DNA of 64,000 bases from Parietaria judaica (lineage: Eukaryota > Streptophyta > Magnoliopsida > Rosales > Urticaceae). Every line of letters starts with the position of its first letter. The stretch's first letter is position 1. The translations under genes and the position numbers were made by a program. The stretch lies in NCBI GenBank assembly GCA_954871525.1, contig OX940863.1, positions 26,548,001 through 26,612,000 on the forward strand. The letters are read 5' to 3'. The notes under the pieces were generated by a model, which saw only the letters and a list, made by a program, of their open reading frames with translations, did no database searches and had not been told where the DNA came from. Positions 10,501-22,858 of this stretch are shown in pieces.

Positions 10501-13250
10501 TCACGAGAAGAATTTGTATTGGCTGGCGGTGAGGATGATGTTCCTCAGGGCTCCGATGGGTGCGAGAATCATGAGCGTAACTCCGATGATGATGCACGAC
10601 CAGTTGGCGAGCCACGAGAGGCTGAACTTCTTCGGCTTGTAGATGCAGAGCCACATGATGCACGGAAGGAAGTACGTCGTAGGGGCGAAGGCGAACCCGC
10701 CGAAGAATCCCAACAGACCGCCGAAGAACGGGAACGCTATGGCCACCACCATAGTGCACACTGCACAAATCAACCATACCATAAAAGTAAAACAAACCGA
10801 ACCGGATATCGATCTTTTTTTTTTCGTTTTGGCCAAAATCGGCTCCGATTATTGAATATATTAATATCACTATTCAATTAAGGGTAATACATCAATTTTT
10901 GGACCGGTTTTTAAATTGTTAAATACCATTGAGATGAATAATAAATAGTCTCAAGCTTAAAATTAATTAATGGAATAAATATAAATCAAAACCGTAAAGA
11001 CTAAAAACATGGTAAATTAATTTAAAAAAATTACTTTTCTTCTTAATTTAAGATTAAAAATTTAGTTTTCGGGTCGAAACGTAAAACTTACAAACATATG
11101 TGGTGCGGGTGATCAAACGAAGCCTGAGACGAGGCTGAAAGTCAAGCTTCTTCACCAAGAAAGTCTCTATCATGTCAAACACAGGCATGGCGTAGATCTA
11201 CACACATTGATTCACCATAACGGTTAGGCCTATACATATAGTATACACTTATGATTATGTATAAATCTTTATATTAAGTAAAATAGAAACCTGGTAGCTT
11301 CCGATGACGTGGATGAGGACGAACAAGTTGGCGGCGGCGATGAGCCATGCGGGTTTTTGGAGAGTGATGAGGATGTTGTCGTCGACGCTGTTCCCGAAGA
11401 TGTGGTAGCCCACGAAGGCGACGGGGAGGTAGCAGAGGGCCACGACGAAGTAGGCGACCATGACACCTTTCCACATGGGTCCCTTGGAGGGCTTCTCGGG
11501 CGTGGAGGGGATCGTGGCCTGGATCTCGAGGACCACATTGTGGCCGGCGTAGGCGAACGCTACGTCACCGAGGGCCGAGAAGAAGTCAAATGTCATGCCA
11601 GTGGTGGTTGAGGACCGGGGCGCGTAGCTCACGTTCGGCTGAACACCCTTGTGGATCGACGCCACCCACGCAATCGTCGAGTAGCTGAGTTTAGAGTGAA
11701 AAAATAATCAATATTATTACAATAATGAAATTTCTAAACAAATTATAATTATGAATAAAAATCCGCAATCAATTATTCAAATAAAACAAAAAAATTGAAT
11801 ATTGATAAAGTTCCCGAAAACAAATTGACTGAAAATATATAGGATTTGAAGTAGTGTCACGTAACTGAAATAACGAAGATATCGGATAAAGTACCGGTTT
11901 AATATAAATTAATTGTCGTTAAATATTCTAAAAATAACAACCCAGTTATCGATTAAATATATATAAGAATTTAACTATCCATATTTACAACAGTTTTAAT
12001 CAAATGTAATAGAGAAATTTGCGCTTTTTTTTTTTGGATAATATATTAAAAATAATAATAAGCAATATTTAGGGTTTAGGGATGAGGACGCACCTGAGGG
12101 ACATGACGGCGGCACAAAGCGAAACTCCCCAGATCGAGTTGAAGTTGGGGAGGTGGGAAAGCAGCAAGTGGATGCAAGCGAAAGCGACGATGAAGTACGA
12201 GGTTCGAACATCGTTCGACTCGGGCCGGATGGTGTCGTACGCCTTCTTGAGTGACCTTCCTCCAGTAACCATGTAGACGATGTTGACCCCAATCTCAACA
12301 ACCAGCTGCTGCGGCACCACGATCCACAGCCCCAGCTTCTCTCCGAAGGCGTGCTGCCCTAGCTCGTGGTACCTGTCGAACCTCTTCCCCGGCACCATCT
12401 CGTGCATCTCGACCATCTGCCACAGCGTGTAGAGCGTGATTATCCACGACATCAACATGATCGTAATACCCGGACCCCTGCACATACATAACAAAATTTC
12501 GAGGTCCAATAATCAGATAATAATAATAATTTTAATATGCATCATATGATATAATAAAATCGATGCGTTATCGTATAAAAGGTTTAATGAAGATCGACAT
12601 ATGTTGTTTATTTTGATGATTTATTTATCGATAGATCGAAGGTAAGGATGAATTAGATTAAACTACGAAATCATGCTTAAAAAATTTACAAATTAGTGGT
12701 TCATAGATTAAAATTAATAAACACTATGATCAATTATGACTAAATTAAATAAAGAAAGAAAAAGAAAAAATCACTCGAATCAAATTAAGTGTTAATCGAT
12801 CATTCATATAAAAATATATACTAAATATACATATATAGATAGACTCGAATACTGGATAAAATCACGATTATAAATTTTTTCAGTTCAATATAAACCATAA
12901 AATCCGATCAAAACCTAGATTAAGATAAAGGAAAAAAAAAAAAAAAGGTCAAAACTCATCAAAAAACAAAAAAGAATAATAATTACATCGTTGATGCATA
13001 GTCATACATACACCGATACACGTATAAAATATTACATATATTAAACCCCGACGTACCAGCCGAGCTGCGACATGGCGTAGGGCAAGCTGAGGACGCCGGC
13101 GCCGACCATGGCGGTGACATTGTGGAAGGCGGAGTACCACCACTTGGCGTCCCTGGACGACGTGATCGGAAGCCACTCGTCGATCTGTTTCTGCTTCTGA
13201 TCCTCGGCCTGAGCGGCGGCGCTGACCATCTCGTTGTGACTCTCTGTCAT
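10501..13250 (-). CDS. LHT1: Lysine/histidine transporter, LHT1-like
   Basis: Five exons on the minus strand (13057-13250, 12094-12477, 11684-11291, 11197-11092, 10760-10501) join in frame at GT-AG sites to 445 aa, essentially the length of Arabidopsis LHT1. LHT proteins are plasma-membrane proton-coupled importers of amino acids in the AAAP (Aa_trans) family. Diagnostic blocks are present in order: [21 protein letters not shown] near the N-terminus, [21 protein letters not shown] across the first junction, [66 protein letters not shown] and a C-terminus YKFFS. Several hydrophobic helices are evident. The start is the ATG at 13250; the frame opens slightly earlier only through GTG. A TATA box lies 63 bp upstream. 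No stops, frameshifts or missing blocks were seen. The exact LHT paralogue cannot be settled without a tree. Confidence 0.93.
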
Positions 13251-13312
13251 CTTCTTCACTATCGGCTTCGATGGAGTTTTTTTGGTATAGAAAATATGCT
13301 TACTTGGTCTCT

Positions 13313-13320
13313 CTTATATA
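13313..13320 (-). promoter_or_regulatory. TATA box of the LHT1-like gene
   Basis: On the minus strand the sequence reads CTCTATATAAGAGAGACC, ending about 62 bp upstream of the ATG at 13250. It is a canonical plant TATA box in position and context. Confidence 0.65.
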
Positions 13321-14426
13321 GAGTTTCAAAATTTTCAAAACTATAACTAACCACGAGTTTTGCGTAGATATTTGATTCAACCCAAGATATCTTTATTAAT
13401 TTTTATGACTTTAAATTTAAATATATGAGGCATATCTTTCTTTATTTAGCGCAGCTCAACTTAAGTTTAATTTATGAAGATATTTTTTATTTATTTAAGT
13501 ACGAAAACCTCTTTGATATGATAATAAACTATTCTTTGGTTACGATTCAATATTGAGGAAATACTGTTGGTTAGTTATTTAAAAACTGACAATATTGTTA
13601 GGGATCGATGTTTTGACTATAATCACGAGACTTGTGGAAGATATTTGAGTTTTTGAAAATCTTATCACGATTTAACATTTATTCTAACTTTTTTTTTTTT
13701 TTTTTGTATTAAGTATTATGCTGTGATTTATTTAACACGTAAAAAGGTTTTGAGGGTCGTTTATATTAATACAATTATATATAAATATCTTACTTTTTAT
13801 TTGTTATTTATAATTGCTTTTCAATTTTTTATATCAAGGTTGATCGTCGTACTCTTTTTTGTTTTTGTTTTTTTTGTTTTTATCTTATTCGAGTATTTTA
13901 TTAGGATATATCTTTTCATGTAAATATTTTATTTTTTTTATTTTTATTTTTTTGGGTAATTAGCAACGTAAGTGGCCAAGATTATTGAATTCTAGGCATG
14001 ATGCCAATGCCAAAAAACGACGGCAAAAGTTTTTAATGTGCACTAATCACTCTAATTGCAAAATTCTATCAAACTGATTGGATGACTTTTAGTCAACCGA
14101 TGACGTGACAATGCTGACCGACACAGAGACATCTACGTGGCACGCCACATCATTTTTTAATTTTAATTTTTTTGCCACATCATTTTATTTTATTTTTTCA
14201 AATTTTATATCGGGGCTCACTTCTTTTCTCGCCCTCTCCCACACCGCCACGTGTCCACACACTCTCTCTCACATTGTGCCATGTGTCATCCAAATAAGTG
14301 GCCATTTGTTTTTTTTTGTTTTGTTTTTTTTTGCATTTGTAAGGTTGGTTGGAACTAGTCCTGCAAATATTGTAGTGCCAACCGGATATCCCGTTGGCTG
14401 TTTTATTTAAAAAAAAAAAAAAAAAA
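13321..14426. other. Upstream region of the LHT1-like gene, T-rich, with CACGTG/ACGTGG sites
   Basis: No gene is seen. A T-rich stretch (13690-13970) is followed at 14130-14300 by several ACGT-core sites, including TACGTGGCACGCCAC and GCCACGTGTCC, which resemble G-box/ABRE elements. They lie about 0.9-1.0 kb upstream of the transporter start and 1.3-1.5 kb upstream of the hydrolase start, so they could serve either gene or be part of an unrecognised repeat. Confidence 0.45.
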
Positions 14427-15517
14427 CCCGGACCCGGATCAGTCTGGGTCTGTTTTTTTCCGAGTCCGGATTTTTTTTTATTTTTTAGTTTTAAAATGTT
14501 TATTTTCGTTTTTGGTCCCTAAATTTGTTTTCTTGGTTCAAATCTAAGGGTTTAGGTATTCTGATTTTTTAAAGAAAAAAAAATTCTTAAATTTTGAAAT
14601 TATTTTGTGTGTTTGAATATTTTTAATTGAATATGAAATAATTAGAAGCAAACAAAAAAAGAGAGTAAGTATGCGTTTTTTTTTTCAACAAACTTGAAAG
14701 TCGGATACGGAAAGTACAATGGTTCAACTAAAGACTCGGAAGTCGAAAAGTACAATGATAAAGTTGACAATTAAAAACGAATTACATTTGATTATTGCTA
14801 AAGTAATCCGCCATTTCGTCGTCGACGATTTCGTTATCTTGTTTTCGCTTTTCGGCCAAAATCCAATCTCTCTAAAGCATAAGGATCTCGACCATTAGTG
14901 ACTTCGTTGACTTGCGACGAGGCTCTAACATCCTTCCGGCCAATGAGTATGCCGCCTCCGATGATACCGTTGAGAACGAGATTGTAAGAATGTCCCGAAC
15001 TAACAATGAAAAAACTGGATACTCAAATCGTTGTGCGTACCACCATTGAAAGATGTCAAGGCCTTCTTCCGGACACGGTGATATGCCGCCTCCGATGATA
15101 CCGTTGAGACCGGGATTGTAAGAATGTCACGAACTAACAATGAAAAAACTGGATACTCAAATCGTTGTGCGTACCACCCTTGAAGGATGTCAAGGCCTTC
15201 TTCTGGACACGATCTTGGGGGAAGGTTTCAGAACCGGGCGTACTCATCGACTATGTTGCGCCGGCGACGTCGACCACCACGAGATCTTGAATTTCCGCTT
15301 CCTTGTGAACCCGGTGTAGAAGTCGTTGCCCCGCCGTCGGAGCTGTCGCCATGAGCCGTAAGGTTGTAGAATAATCGGTGATTGTAAACGTACGGTGAAC
15401 CAGCCTGACTCTTTTGACTCCGGCCCACAAAAAACGGGCGCGGGGCAGGGCAAATCCGTTTTTTTACGAGTCGGGACGGGTGGACTCGGGCCGGCCCAGC
15501 CTAATTGACACCTCTAA
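14427..15517 (-). mobile_element. Decayed hAT transposon, C-terminal transposase part
   Basis: Read on the minus strand, the sequence encodes the C-terminal hAT dimerisation domain in broken frames: EEGLDIFQWWYAQRFEYPV, then SLLVRDILTI and STVSSEAAYS, then RMLEPRRKS, then RDWILAEKRKQDNEIVDDE, with a stop before the last block and a frame break from an internal duplication. The right end, read inward, is TAGAGGTGTCAATTAGGC followed by GGGCCGGCCCGAGTC, the usual style of plant hAT termini. The N-terminal BED finger and most of the catalytic core are missing. The left limit (about 14427) rests only on similar GC-rich subterminal sequence (CCCGGACCCGG) and is uncertain; no target-site duplication was found. 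Confidence 0.7.
14949..15216. repeat. 134-bp tandem duplication within the hAT remnant
   Basis: Units 14949-15082 and 15083-15216 are nearly identical; I count roughly eight differences. Each encodes the hAT dimerisation motif on the minus strand. Because 134 is not a multiple of three, the duplication shifts the frame. Confidence 0.9.
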
Positions 15518-15638
15518 CTAACGCACAGTACCCCGAAATAAAAAGTTTTTCAAAATAAAATAAAATAAAAAAAGAAAAGAATATTCGTTAGGTGAGGAAC
15601 GCAAAGCAGCGATATCCAGGCGACAAAACCAGTCATCA

Positions 15639-18253
15639 ATGGCGAGAGCCTCACTCTCGTTGGGCTCCTCGTCATTCCTCCGAGCCTCCAACCCCTTCCG
15701 ATCCCGACATTGCCGCCTCTCCCTCTCCGCCGCCGCCATGCCGGCCGTCGGCAGCCACCACCCTTCGCTGGAGGTCCTCGGCGGGGCCCAGGAGCGCTTC
15801 CTCCCGCCGCTGAAGGAGACCCTCGCCAGGCCCTACAAGCCTTTCCCTCTCATCGCCTGGAGCCGCCACGTGGAGACCATCTTCGCCGCCTTCTTCCGCT
15901 CCGTCCCCCAAGTCGCCCTCCGCCGCCGCTGCCTCCGCACCGGCGACGGTGGCTCCGTCGCGCTCGACTGGGTCGCCGGCGACGATCGCACCTTGCCGTC
16001 TGACTCTCCGCTTCTCATTCTTCTGGTTCGTGCGTGGAATTCTACTTTGCTTTCTCGATGGTCTGTTTGGTTGCCGAGAAAATAAAACGAAGTGGAAGAA
16101 ACTGATGATAATCTACATTGTTGAAGAATGGAATTTGTGGTTGAAAAGGGTCAACTGTATTTTCTGTTTGGTTGCCGAGAAAGTGAAAAAGAAAAAGAAG
16201 AAGAAGAAGCTTAAAGCATGAAAAAAGTTGAATTTAGCTTCACTTGGTCAATTTCGTTCAGTTGATGTTATTTGTGTTGGAAGAGATCTCTTATTTGGGA
16301 ATTGAGAAGATAGAAATTAGGAAACTTTGATCCGAGCAATTCTCGATCACGGAATCGGAAAAGCCCTTTTTGTTATTTCATGATCAAGACCTAATTGCGG
16401 TTTTAATCGCAGCCTGGTCTGACCGGAGGCAGTGACGATTCGTACGTGAGGCATATGCTGATTAGAGCCAAAAGCAAAGGATGGCGTGTCGTTGTCTTCA
16501 ATAGCCGGGGCTGTGGAAACAGCCCCGTGACCACTCCTCAGGTACCTAGTCTCACCATGGAAAGCGTCAACGTTTTCTTTCCTCTGTTCTAAAATATTTA
16601 TACTTGTTTCGATTCTCAAGTTGCGCCCTGTAATGCTGGTAATTATTAGTCCTTAAACCCTTGAAATTAAAAGTTTTATGAGCTTGTAAAATCAACTCAG
16701 TTTGTGATTATTATAACACTGATATGCAGTTCTATTCAGCTTCGTTTTTAGGAGACATGCGTGAAGTGGTTTCACATGTCAGTGCTCAATACCCGAAAGC
16801 GAATATGTACGCCGTTGGTTGGTCTCTCGGTGCGAACATTCTCGTCCGTTATCTGGGTCAGGTACGAGGATATATTAACTATTGTCAATAATGCGCCCGA
16901 TCTTTGTTTTTAGGGTCAATAATGCCTTTGATCTTTGTGTACTGGTGCATTGTATCTACTGATTTTTTATTTATTTTGGCACCCTATACTTTTATAAAGG
17001 TTGCAAATCGAACATGCGAAAAAATGACGATTTCCGAAATTTGTGCTCAGGACATGACGTACTTCACGTATTTTTATTAATTAATAACTGAATGAGACCA
17101 ATATAATAGGTTATGAGACTATTGTTATGCATTCATTGATAATCTCAGTTATAAGCTAATTTGCAGGAGTCACATGCTTGCCCTCTCTCCGGCGCGGTCT
17201 CTCTATGCAATCCTTTCAATTTGGTCATTGCGGACGAGGACTTTCATAAGGGCTTCAACAACGTTTACGACAAAGCCCTCGCACGTGCGCTCTGCAAAAT
17301 TTTCAAGAAGTAATAACTCTTGGTACTCGGATTGTATTTTCACTCAACCAAGCCAGAAAGAAGTTTAATTTTTTTAATTTATTTTGGGACTCCTCGTTGC
17401 AGTCATGCTCTGTTATTTGAGGACATAGGTGGCGATTTTAACATTCCAATGGCTGCAAACGCCAAAAGTGTCCGGGACTTCGACGAAGTACTCACTCGCG
17501 GTAACTTATTTAAGTATTGATTTCTCTACTTTCTTTTGTTATAAAACAATGGTTTATATCATGTAACGAGTTTTCTTTATTGTGTAATAATATAAATGCA
17601 GTGTCGTTTGGTTTCAAGTCGGTCGACGACTATTATTCTAATTCGAGTAGCTCGGATTCTATTAAAGACGTTCGTAGGCCCTTGCTTTGCATCCAGGTTA
17701 GAGAGCTATCTTCCGGAGGTTATTAATATTCAATTATAACGATAGTACAGATTTTCCACAAATTAATCCTGTAAATGATCAACTATATAAACTGCATTAT
17801 ATAGTATATACAATAGGGGAATTGCATAATTCTTCTGGTTCTTTTGCAGGCAGCAAATGACCCCATTGCTCCGAATCGGGGAATTCCCCGAGAGGATATC
17901 AAGGTCCGTTGAATTTACTTGAGGCCGATTCAGTCTATATTCATGTTGTCCATTTCGTCCTCATTTAGTTTAGAAGATTAGGAGCATATTATCGATCTCT
18001 CATCAAATCGCTCTTATCCCGGCAGAATACAATAACCGCTGAAATTTCTACGTATTGGTAATAGGAAAATCCGAACTGCATGCTGATAGTGACACCGAAA
18101 GGAGGCCATCTAGGTTGGGTCGCAGGCGACGAAGCACCGATTGGAGCGCCGTGGACTGATACAGTGGTGATGGATTTCCTCGAGCATCTCGAGAGAGGAT
18201 CTTGCAATAACGCACAAGGACCGGAAAGATTGGCTGGGGCTGTTGAAGTTTAA
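15639..18253 (+). CDS. EMB8-like alpha/beta hydrolase
   Basis: Eight exons (15639-16025, 16413-16541, 16730-16861, 17167-17309, 17403-17500, 17602-17696, 17850-17903, 18065-18253) join in frame at GT-AG sites to 408 aa with no stops. The product belongs to the embryogenesis-associated EMB8/YheT branch of alpha/beta hydrolases. The triad is visible: nucleophile Ser204 in GWSLGAN (with the elbow on a strand YAVGW), Asp332 in ANDPIAP and His361 in GGHLGW. The oxyanion-side PGLTGGSDDSYV and the NSRGCGNSP block are typical of the branch. The first 35 residues are rich in Ser/Arg/Ala and short of acidic residues, consistent with a chloroplast transit peptide; Met34 (15738) is an alternative start. 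The substrate is unknown. A hAT remnant ends only about 120 bp upstream. Confidence 0.9.
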
Positions 18254-18273
18254 TCAGAGGCAAATGCTTCATC

Positions 18274-18453
18274 CTTCATTTATAAACATTGGATTATATG
18301 ATTTTTTTATTTTTTTATTTTTGAGTGCTGCAGAAATTGCAGCTAAACAGGCAATAATTTATGATACAATGTGTACAATTTGGATAGCCAATTTAAATAT
18401 GTAAAACTGAACATTTACGATTCAACTTGATTATCCAATGTTTATAAATGAAG
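18274..18453. repeat. Perfect 21-bp inverted repeat downstream of the hydrolase gene
   Basis: CTTCATTTATAAACATTGGA at 18274 recurs in perfect inverted form at 18433-18453, separated by 138 bp. It begins about 20 bp after the stop codon, so a transcript reading through could fold here. It could also mark the ends of a tiny MITE, but no flanking duplication was found. Confidence 0.6.
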
Positions 18454-18489
18454 AATTATGCTCTTTAGAACTTGATTATCGTTTACATT

Positions 18490-18604
18490 CACTACAAGAA
18501 ATCAGCCTTTATCTGTGCAAAACCTCTAGTCATGCCGGTAAGAGCCGGACCATGTTTACATGTGCAACTGGTAAAAGGGGCTCGTAGTTTTTATCGGTAA
18601 AAGT
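18490..18604 (+). mobile_element. CACTA-type transposon end (fragment)
   Basis: CACTACAAGAAATCAGCC at 18490 matches the usual CACTA (En/Spm) terminus CACTACAAGAAA. It is followed by short subterminal repeats (TGCCGGTAAGAG, AACTGGTAAAAGG, ATCGGTAAAAGT) of the kind CACTA elements carry. The fragment continues beyond a nested hAT MITE at least to about 19215. No opposite terminus was found. Confidence 0.5.
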
Positions 18605-19190
18605 AGGGGTGAACAAGCGGGTATTCGGTGCGGTTTTTGAAAAATAATAGACCGAATACCGCATTTCGGTATTTTAGAAAGGATAACCGAATACCCTATT
18701 TTTAAAGATGAAAACCGCATTTACCGTATAATCGGTATTCGGTGTTCGGTTGCGGTATTATCGGTTTTTTGCCCACATTTACCGCTTTTAAATTAATATT
18801 CACATCTCCATAAACTTACTACTAATATTATACATAAACATACTACTAAATGTAATATTATAAATTATTACACATAAACGGGTTACTAAATACTAATATT
18901 ACACAATATTACATCGAGAGATTAGATAAGAAAAATCTTTTTGATGTGTTGATAGGTATGGTAAGTAGAATATAATATAATATTAGATTTAATTAAAGCG
19001 GTAAAACCGGGTAAGCGGTTGCGGTTTTCACATTAAAACCGAAAACCCCGTTTTAACCTAATTCGGTATTCGGTTTTTTTCTCGGTATATTCGGTTTTAA
19101 CCACTTTAAAAGCGGTTACGGTTTAATCGGTATCGGTTTGATCGGTTTTCGGTCAAAAATTCGGTTTACGGTTTATTTTGTTCACCCTAG
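18605..19190. mobile_element. hAT MITE of 586 bp with iterated internal motif
   Basis: Ends are AGGGGTGAACAAG on the left and, inverted, CTAGGGTGAACAAA on the right, flanked by the exact 8-bp duplication GTAAAAGT (18597-18604 and 19191-19198). Both flanks inside the ends consist of many copies of CGGTATTCGGT/ACCGAATACCG-like words, while the centre (about 18790-18960) is ordinary AT-rich DNA. There is no coding capacity, so it depends on a hAT transposase elsewhere. It sits within a CACTA fragment. Confidence 0.8.
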
Positions 19191-19363
19191 GTAAAAGTAT
19201 AATGATCCACCACTAAAAGTCTGTTTGCTGATGACTATAGAGTATAACTTGTATGAATTAATATTGTTCGGACTTATTATGTAATGAGGTAATTTATCAA
19301 TAATAGTTTACTAATATTAGTTAGAGTGGGATCATACAAAAAAGTAAGGTTAATTTAATTTGA

Positions 19364-19368
<5 letters not shown>

Positions 19369-19410
<42 letters not shown>
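19369..19410. repeat. (AT)n microsatellite
   Basis: An uninterrupted AT dinucleotide run of about 21 units lies in intergenic DNA. Confidence 0.95.
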
Positions 19411-19412
<2 letters not shown>

Positions 19413-19592
19413 AATGTATCGTTGAAGTAATAGTATATTCTCAAATCAACATGATTAGTAGATTACATTTTATGAAACGTTAGGCATTATCTTGATCCTT
19501 GATAAGTTTAACATTTAAGCAATATTAATCGCTTTATTTGCCTTAAAAAAAAATCGCTTTATTTAGGATAAATAATAATAATAAAAAAATTA

Positions 19593-20229
19593 CAGTAGAA
19601 CCTCTGTAAATTAATATTGTTGGGACCGGAAAAAAATATTATCTTATCGGATTATTAATTAACATATAAATTAATAATTTATGAAGAAAAAAATTATTAA
19701 TCAGCTATATTATATAAACATTTTTATTAGCAAAAAAAAAATTATTTCAATCTATTATATCAAGAATACTAAAGTATCAATATTAAGAATAACAGAGACT
19801 ATTATAATTTAAAAAGATTTTATTAGAGTACCAATGTCAGAAATATTAAAGAGTCCAATGATATTAAAGAGCAATAAAAATAGCTTCTTAGAGTAGTGAT
19901 AATTAAAGCTATAATAATTACTATAGAATCATATTTTAAGGAGACTGCATGATTAGTGATGTAATGTTATCTTTTTATTTAATGTAATTTCATAGTTATT
20001 TATATTATATTTTATTTATCGTGATTTTATAATTATTTATGTAATTTTTTTATATTGAATTATTAATTTATATATCACTTGGGACCTATATAGTTTCTAA
20101 AAAAATTATTATCTTATAAATTTAGCGAATTATTAATTTAGCTAGTTAGGCCCGAGTCGGGACCGGATAAAAATATTATTTAATCGCGACTATTAATTTA
20201 TCGAGTATTAATTTATAGAGGCTCTACTG
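19593..20229. mobile_element. pogo/Emigrant-like MITE, 637 bp
   Basis: The left end CAGTAGAACCTCTGTAAATT and the inverted right end CAGTAGAGCCTCTATAAATT form a terminal inverted repeat of about 24 bp, flanked by TA on both sides. This matches the Emigrant/Lemi1 (Tc1/mariner, pogo-type) MITE family, whose termini read CAGTAAAACCTCTATAAATT. The interior is AT-rich with no ORF, so it is non-autonomous. Confidence 0.8.
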
Positions 20230-22540
20230 TATTTATTTATTTATCGGTTTCGTATATAGTTAATAATATACTTGTCTTGAATGCTCAAGTTTTTTCTTGG
20301 TATTTTGTCATCAAAATGTCAATTTCATTATTCAAAAGAGATCGTTGTCATTCTCAACACTATCACATTGCTTCTTTTCTATTTATACTTCTCGGTCTTT
20401 CTATTCAAATCCAATTTTGCCTCTAATCTAGACGCTGTTTCAGCCATTGAAACACTCCCAAAAAAAAAAAAAAAAAAACTCAACTTGTGTTACTTATTTC
20501 CCTTGAAAAGTCCGGAAACCGAGAACTGCCCGATTATCTAATTTTATCAATTTATTGAGGGGTTTATGGGGCACACCAATAGAATTGTCGTTAGATTTTT
20601 AAACCCTGTTGAAAAGTAGGACTCTTGAAAATAATTATCTTGATGAAAAGACATAAAAAATAATATTGAGATGATCTTTATGCTTCACGGAGCTGAAGCC
20701 AAAACAGTGTACAAAAACCTGAAAGATTACCGACGAAAAACCAAAAAAATTGAATCTTTTGTTCTACACCATTCCTCTTTAAAAAAAAAAAAAAACACAC
20801 ACAATTGCAGCGTGATAGTAAATTGTTTTAGTGACAAAACAATCGTGGCCTTTGTCTCCCAATTTTTTTCTATTTTTTCGTATTACAATCCGTGTTGTAG
20901 TTGGATTGGATAACCGCTATTAGTCCCCTAATCATATTTAATTGTAGTAGCCTTTTGGTCCTTACTAAAGTACTCACGTTGCGTAAAAGTGGAAGGCCTG
21001 TATTTATGTCTCTAGTCTGTCACTCTTAATATATTGTGTTATCGTATCTCCATTTACCATATATCTTTATAGTAAAAAAAATGTGTAATAAAACGTGGTT
21101 AACGAGAGTCCGATGACAAACTGTTATAATACTAGCGGAAAAGAAATAATGAAAATACGTAAGACGCTTACATTTTTACACAACTTAAGTACTTTGATCA
21201 TTATAGATAAAATTTAAATACATAACCGCTAATTTTTCTCAATCTTAAATTCATTTGCCGTTATTATCTCAAAACTAAAATCATTATGATGGCAATGACA
21301 TAGTTGATAATCTAATAAATTAGATCGTTGATGGTTAAGATATTGTATTTTAATATGGAATATACCTTTGATCATTTGATGGAAATTAGGAGAAAAAGAT
21401 GAAAGACCCCATACTTCCTCGTGCTTTGGCACAAAATTGGAAGTGGATTCACCATGATGTGTGGGGTCCATCATCGAGTCCGACAATGAAAGAATGGTCT
21501 ATCTTCTCATCTAATCGCATCTCCATATTGGGTCAAATCATTCCTGCCACCTCAGCTTGCTTATTATCCATTGCTTTCTAATCAGCCTACACGTCATCAC
21601 TTACATATCAATATATAAACATATAAAATTAATGCCGGCAAAAATATTTGACGAGAGTTAACGTCAGGGACGTAGCACGGAATTATCCGGAAACCGAGCG
21701 AACAAAATTAGTCTGAAATAGTTAAAATATAACATGTTGATTAAATTATTATTTTAACGATCTCTTTGAATGAATCGATAAAATATTTTGTGATATAATT
21801 GTAAGAATATTATTGCTTAATGTACAAAGAGATAGACGCTAAAATATAAACTTAAAATTGGGATTTGAACTCAAGTTTCAGGAGGAGGAGAGAACTAAAA
21901 TTGGACTATAATCTCCACTATACACGGTGCGGGAGATGAGAGAGTTCTGTACTTGTATCTATAAGATATGTAAGGAATATCATACCAAAATTTGGTATGT
22001 TTCTTGATCTGTCAAACTCGCATCTTAATTTCAGAGTTTAGTGATACTTTAGCTTCTCATGAGACATTTTTTTCTTCTTTTAATATATATGTACGCTAAA
22101 TAAACATGCTTGTAGTTATTTTTCCCCAATAAGTATTTTTATATTGTAAATAAAGCTAACCTATCTCACGTCTACACTTGTTTTCTTGAGATACGATATT
22201 GTTAAAAAAATCTGAAGTCTGAACAGCCTAACTTTAATAAATTTATTAAAACGACATGTTCTTTTGGGTCTAGGTGGTTTATGGTTAAAGAAGAGGATAA
22301 GAAAAAGAAAAGCTATAACAAGACAAAATGAATACACTATATATATATATATATACAAACATCACGGGTCTTATCTGAATTGTGATTCATGTTCGATTCT
22401 ATAAAAGTTATAATTAAATTTTTGATAAGGTTAAGATCATAATTATGTTCCCATTGAATAAAGCCATGGTAATCCTTTAATATATATAAGCTAGCGCCTT
22501 GTATTTTTTTAAAGCTCAAAATATTTTGTTATAGGTGAGG
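20230..22540. other. Intergenic DNA without recognised genes
   Basis: AT-rich sequence with poly(A) tracts (20460, 20780). Short frames exist but have no recognisable protein content. A stretch near 21660-21990 (GGGACGTAGCACGGAATTA and onward) reads like part of an old dispersed repeat, but I cannot define its ends. Confidence 0.5.
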
Positions 22541-22858
22541 AGAAATCCTAATAATAACTCACGTATATTTTTCTGATACATGAATACTTTTTTTTTTTTT
22601 TCCGTACCTCACTCACTTAAGTTTAACTAGTTCCATTGAAAATTTAGTTTGTAAATACAATGACGATTTTTTCATGTAGAAGCTTTCGATCTCAAATTTT
22701 TATGCAATTTTCGACTAGATTCAACATTGTTTTTAATCTTTTCGCAACGTAGCAGAAGATTCACTACTCGCAAGCTCTCTACGATATATAACAAATATCG
22801 TTACGAGGGTTGATGAGAGAAAATATAAATCGATATAAAGACGTACAAATTTAAAACA
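22541..22858 (+). repeat. Left arm of a large inverted repeat
   Basis: This segment recurs in inverted form at 26304-26630 with high identity over its whole length; the other copy has a short extra insertion near GTAGAAGGTTTTCTC. Shared landmarks include AGAAATCCTAATAATAACTC at the outer end, CTCACTCACTTAAGTTTAAC, TCTCTACGATATATAACAAA and ACGTACAAATTTAAAACA at the inner end. Arms and spacer span 4.1 kb. Confidence 0.85.

Noticed and set aside
21660..21990. Possible tRNA-like or TE end (GGGATTTGAACTCAAG, similar to a T-arm in reverse)
   Set aside because: No acceptor stem or anticodon arm can be formed; the match is only to a short common word.
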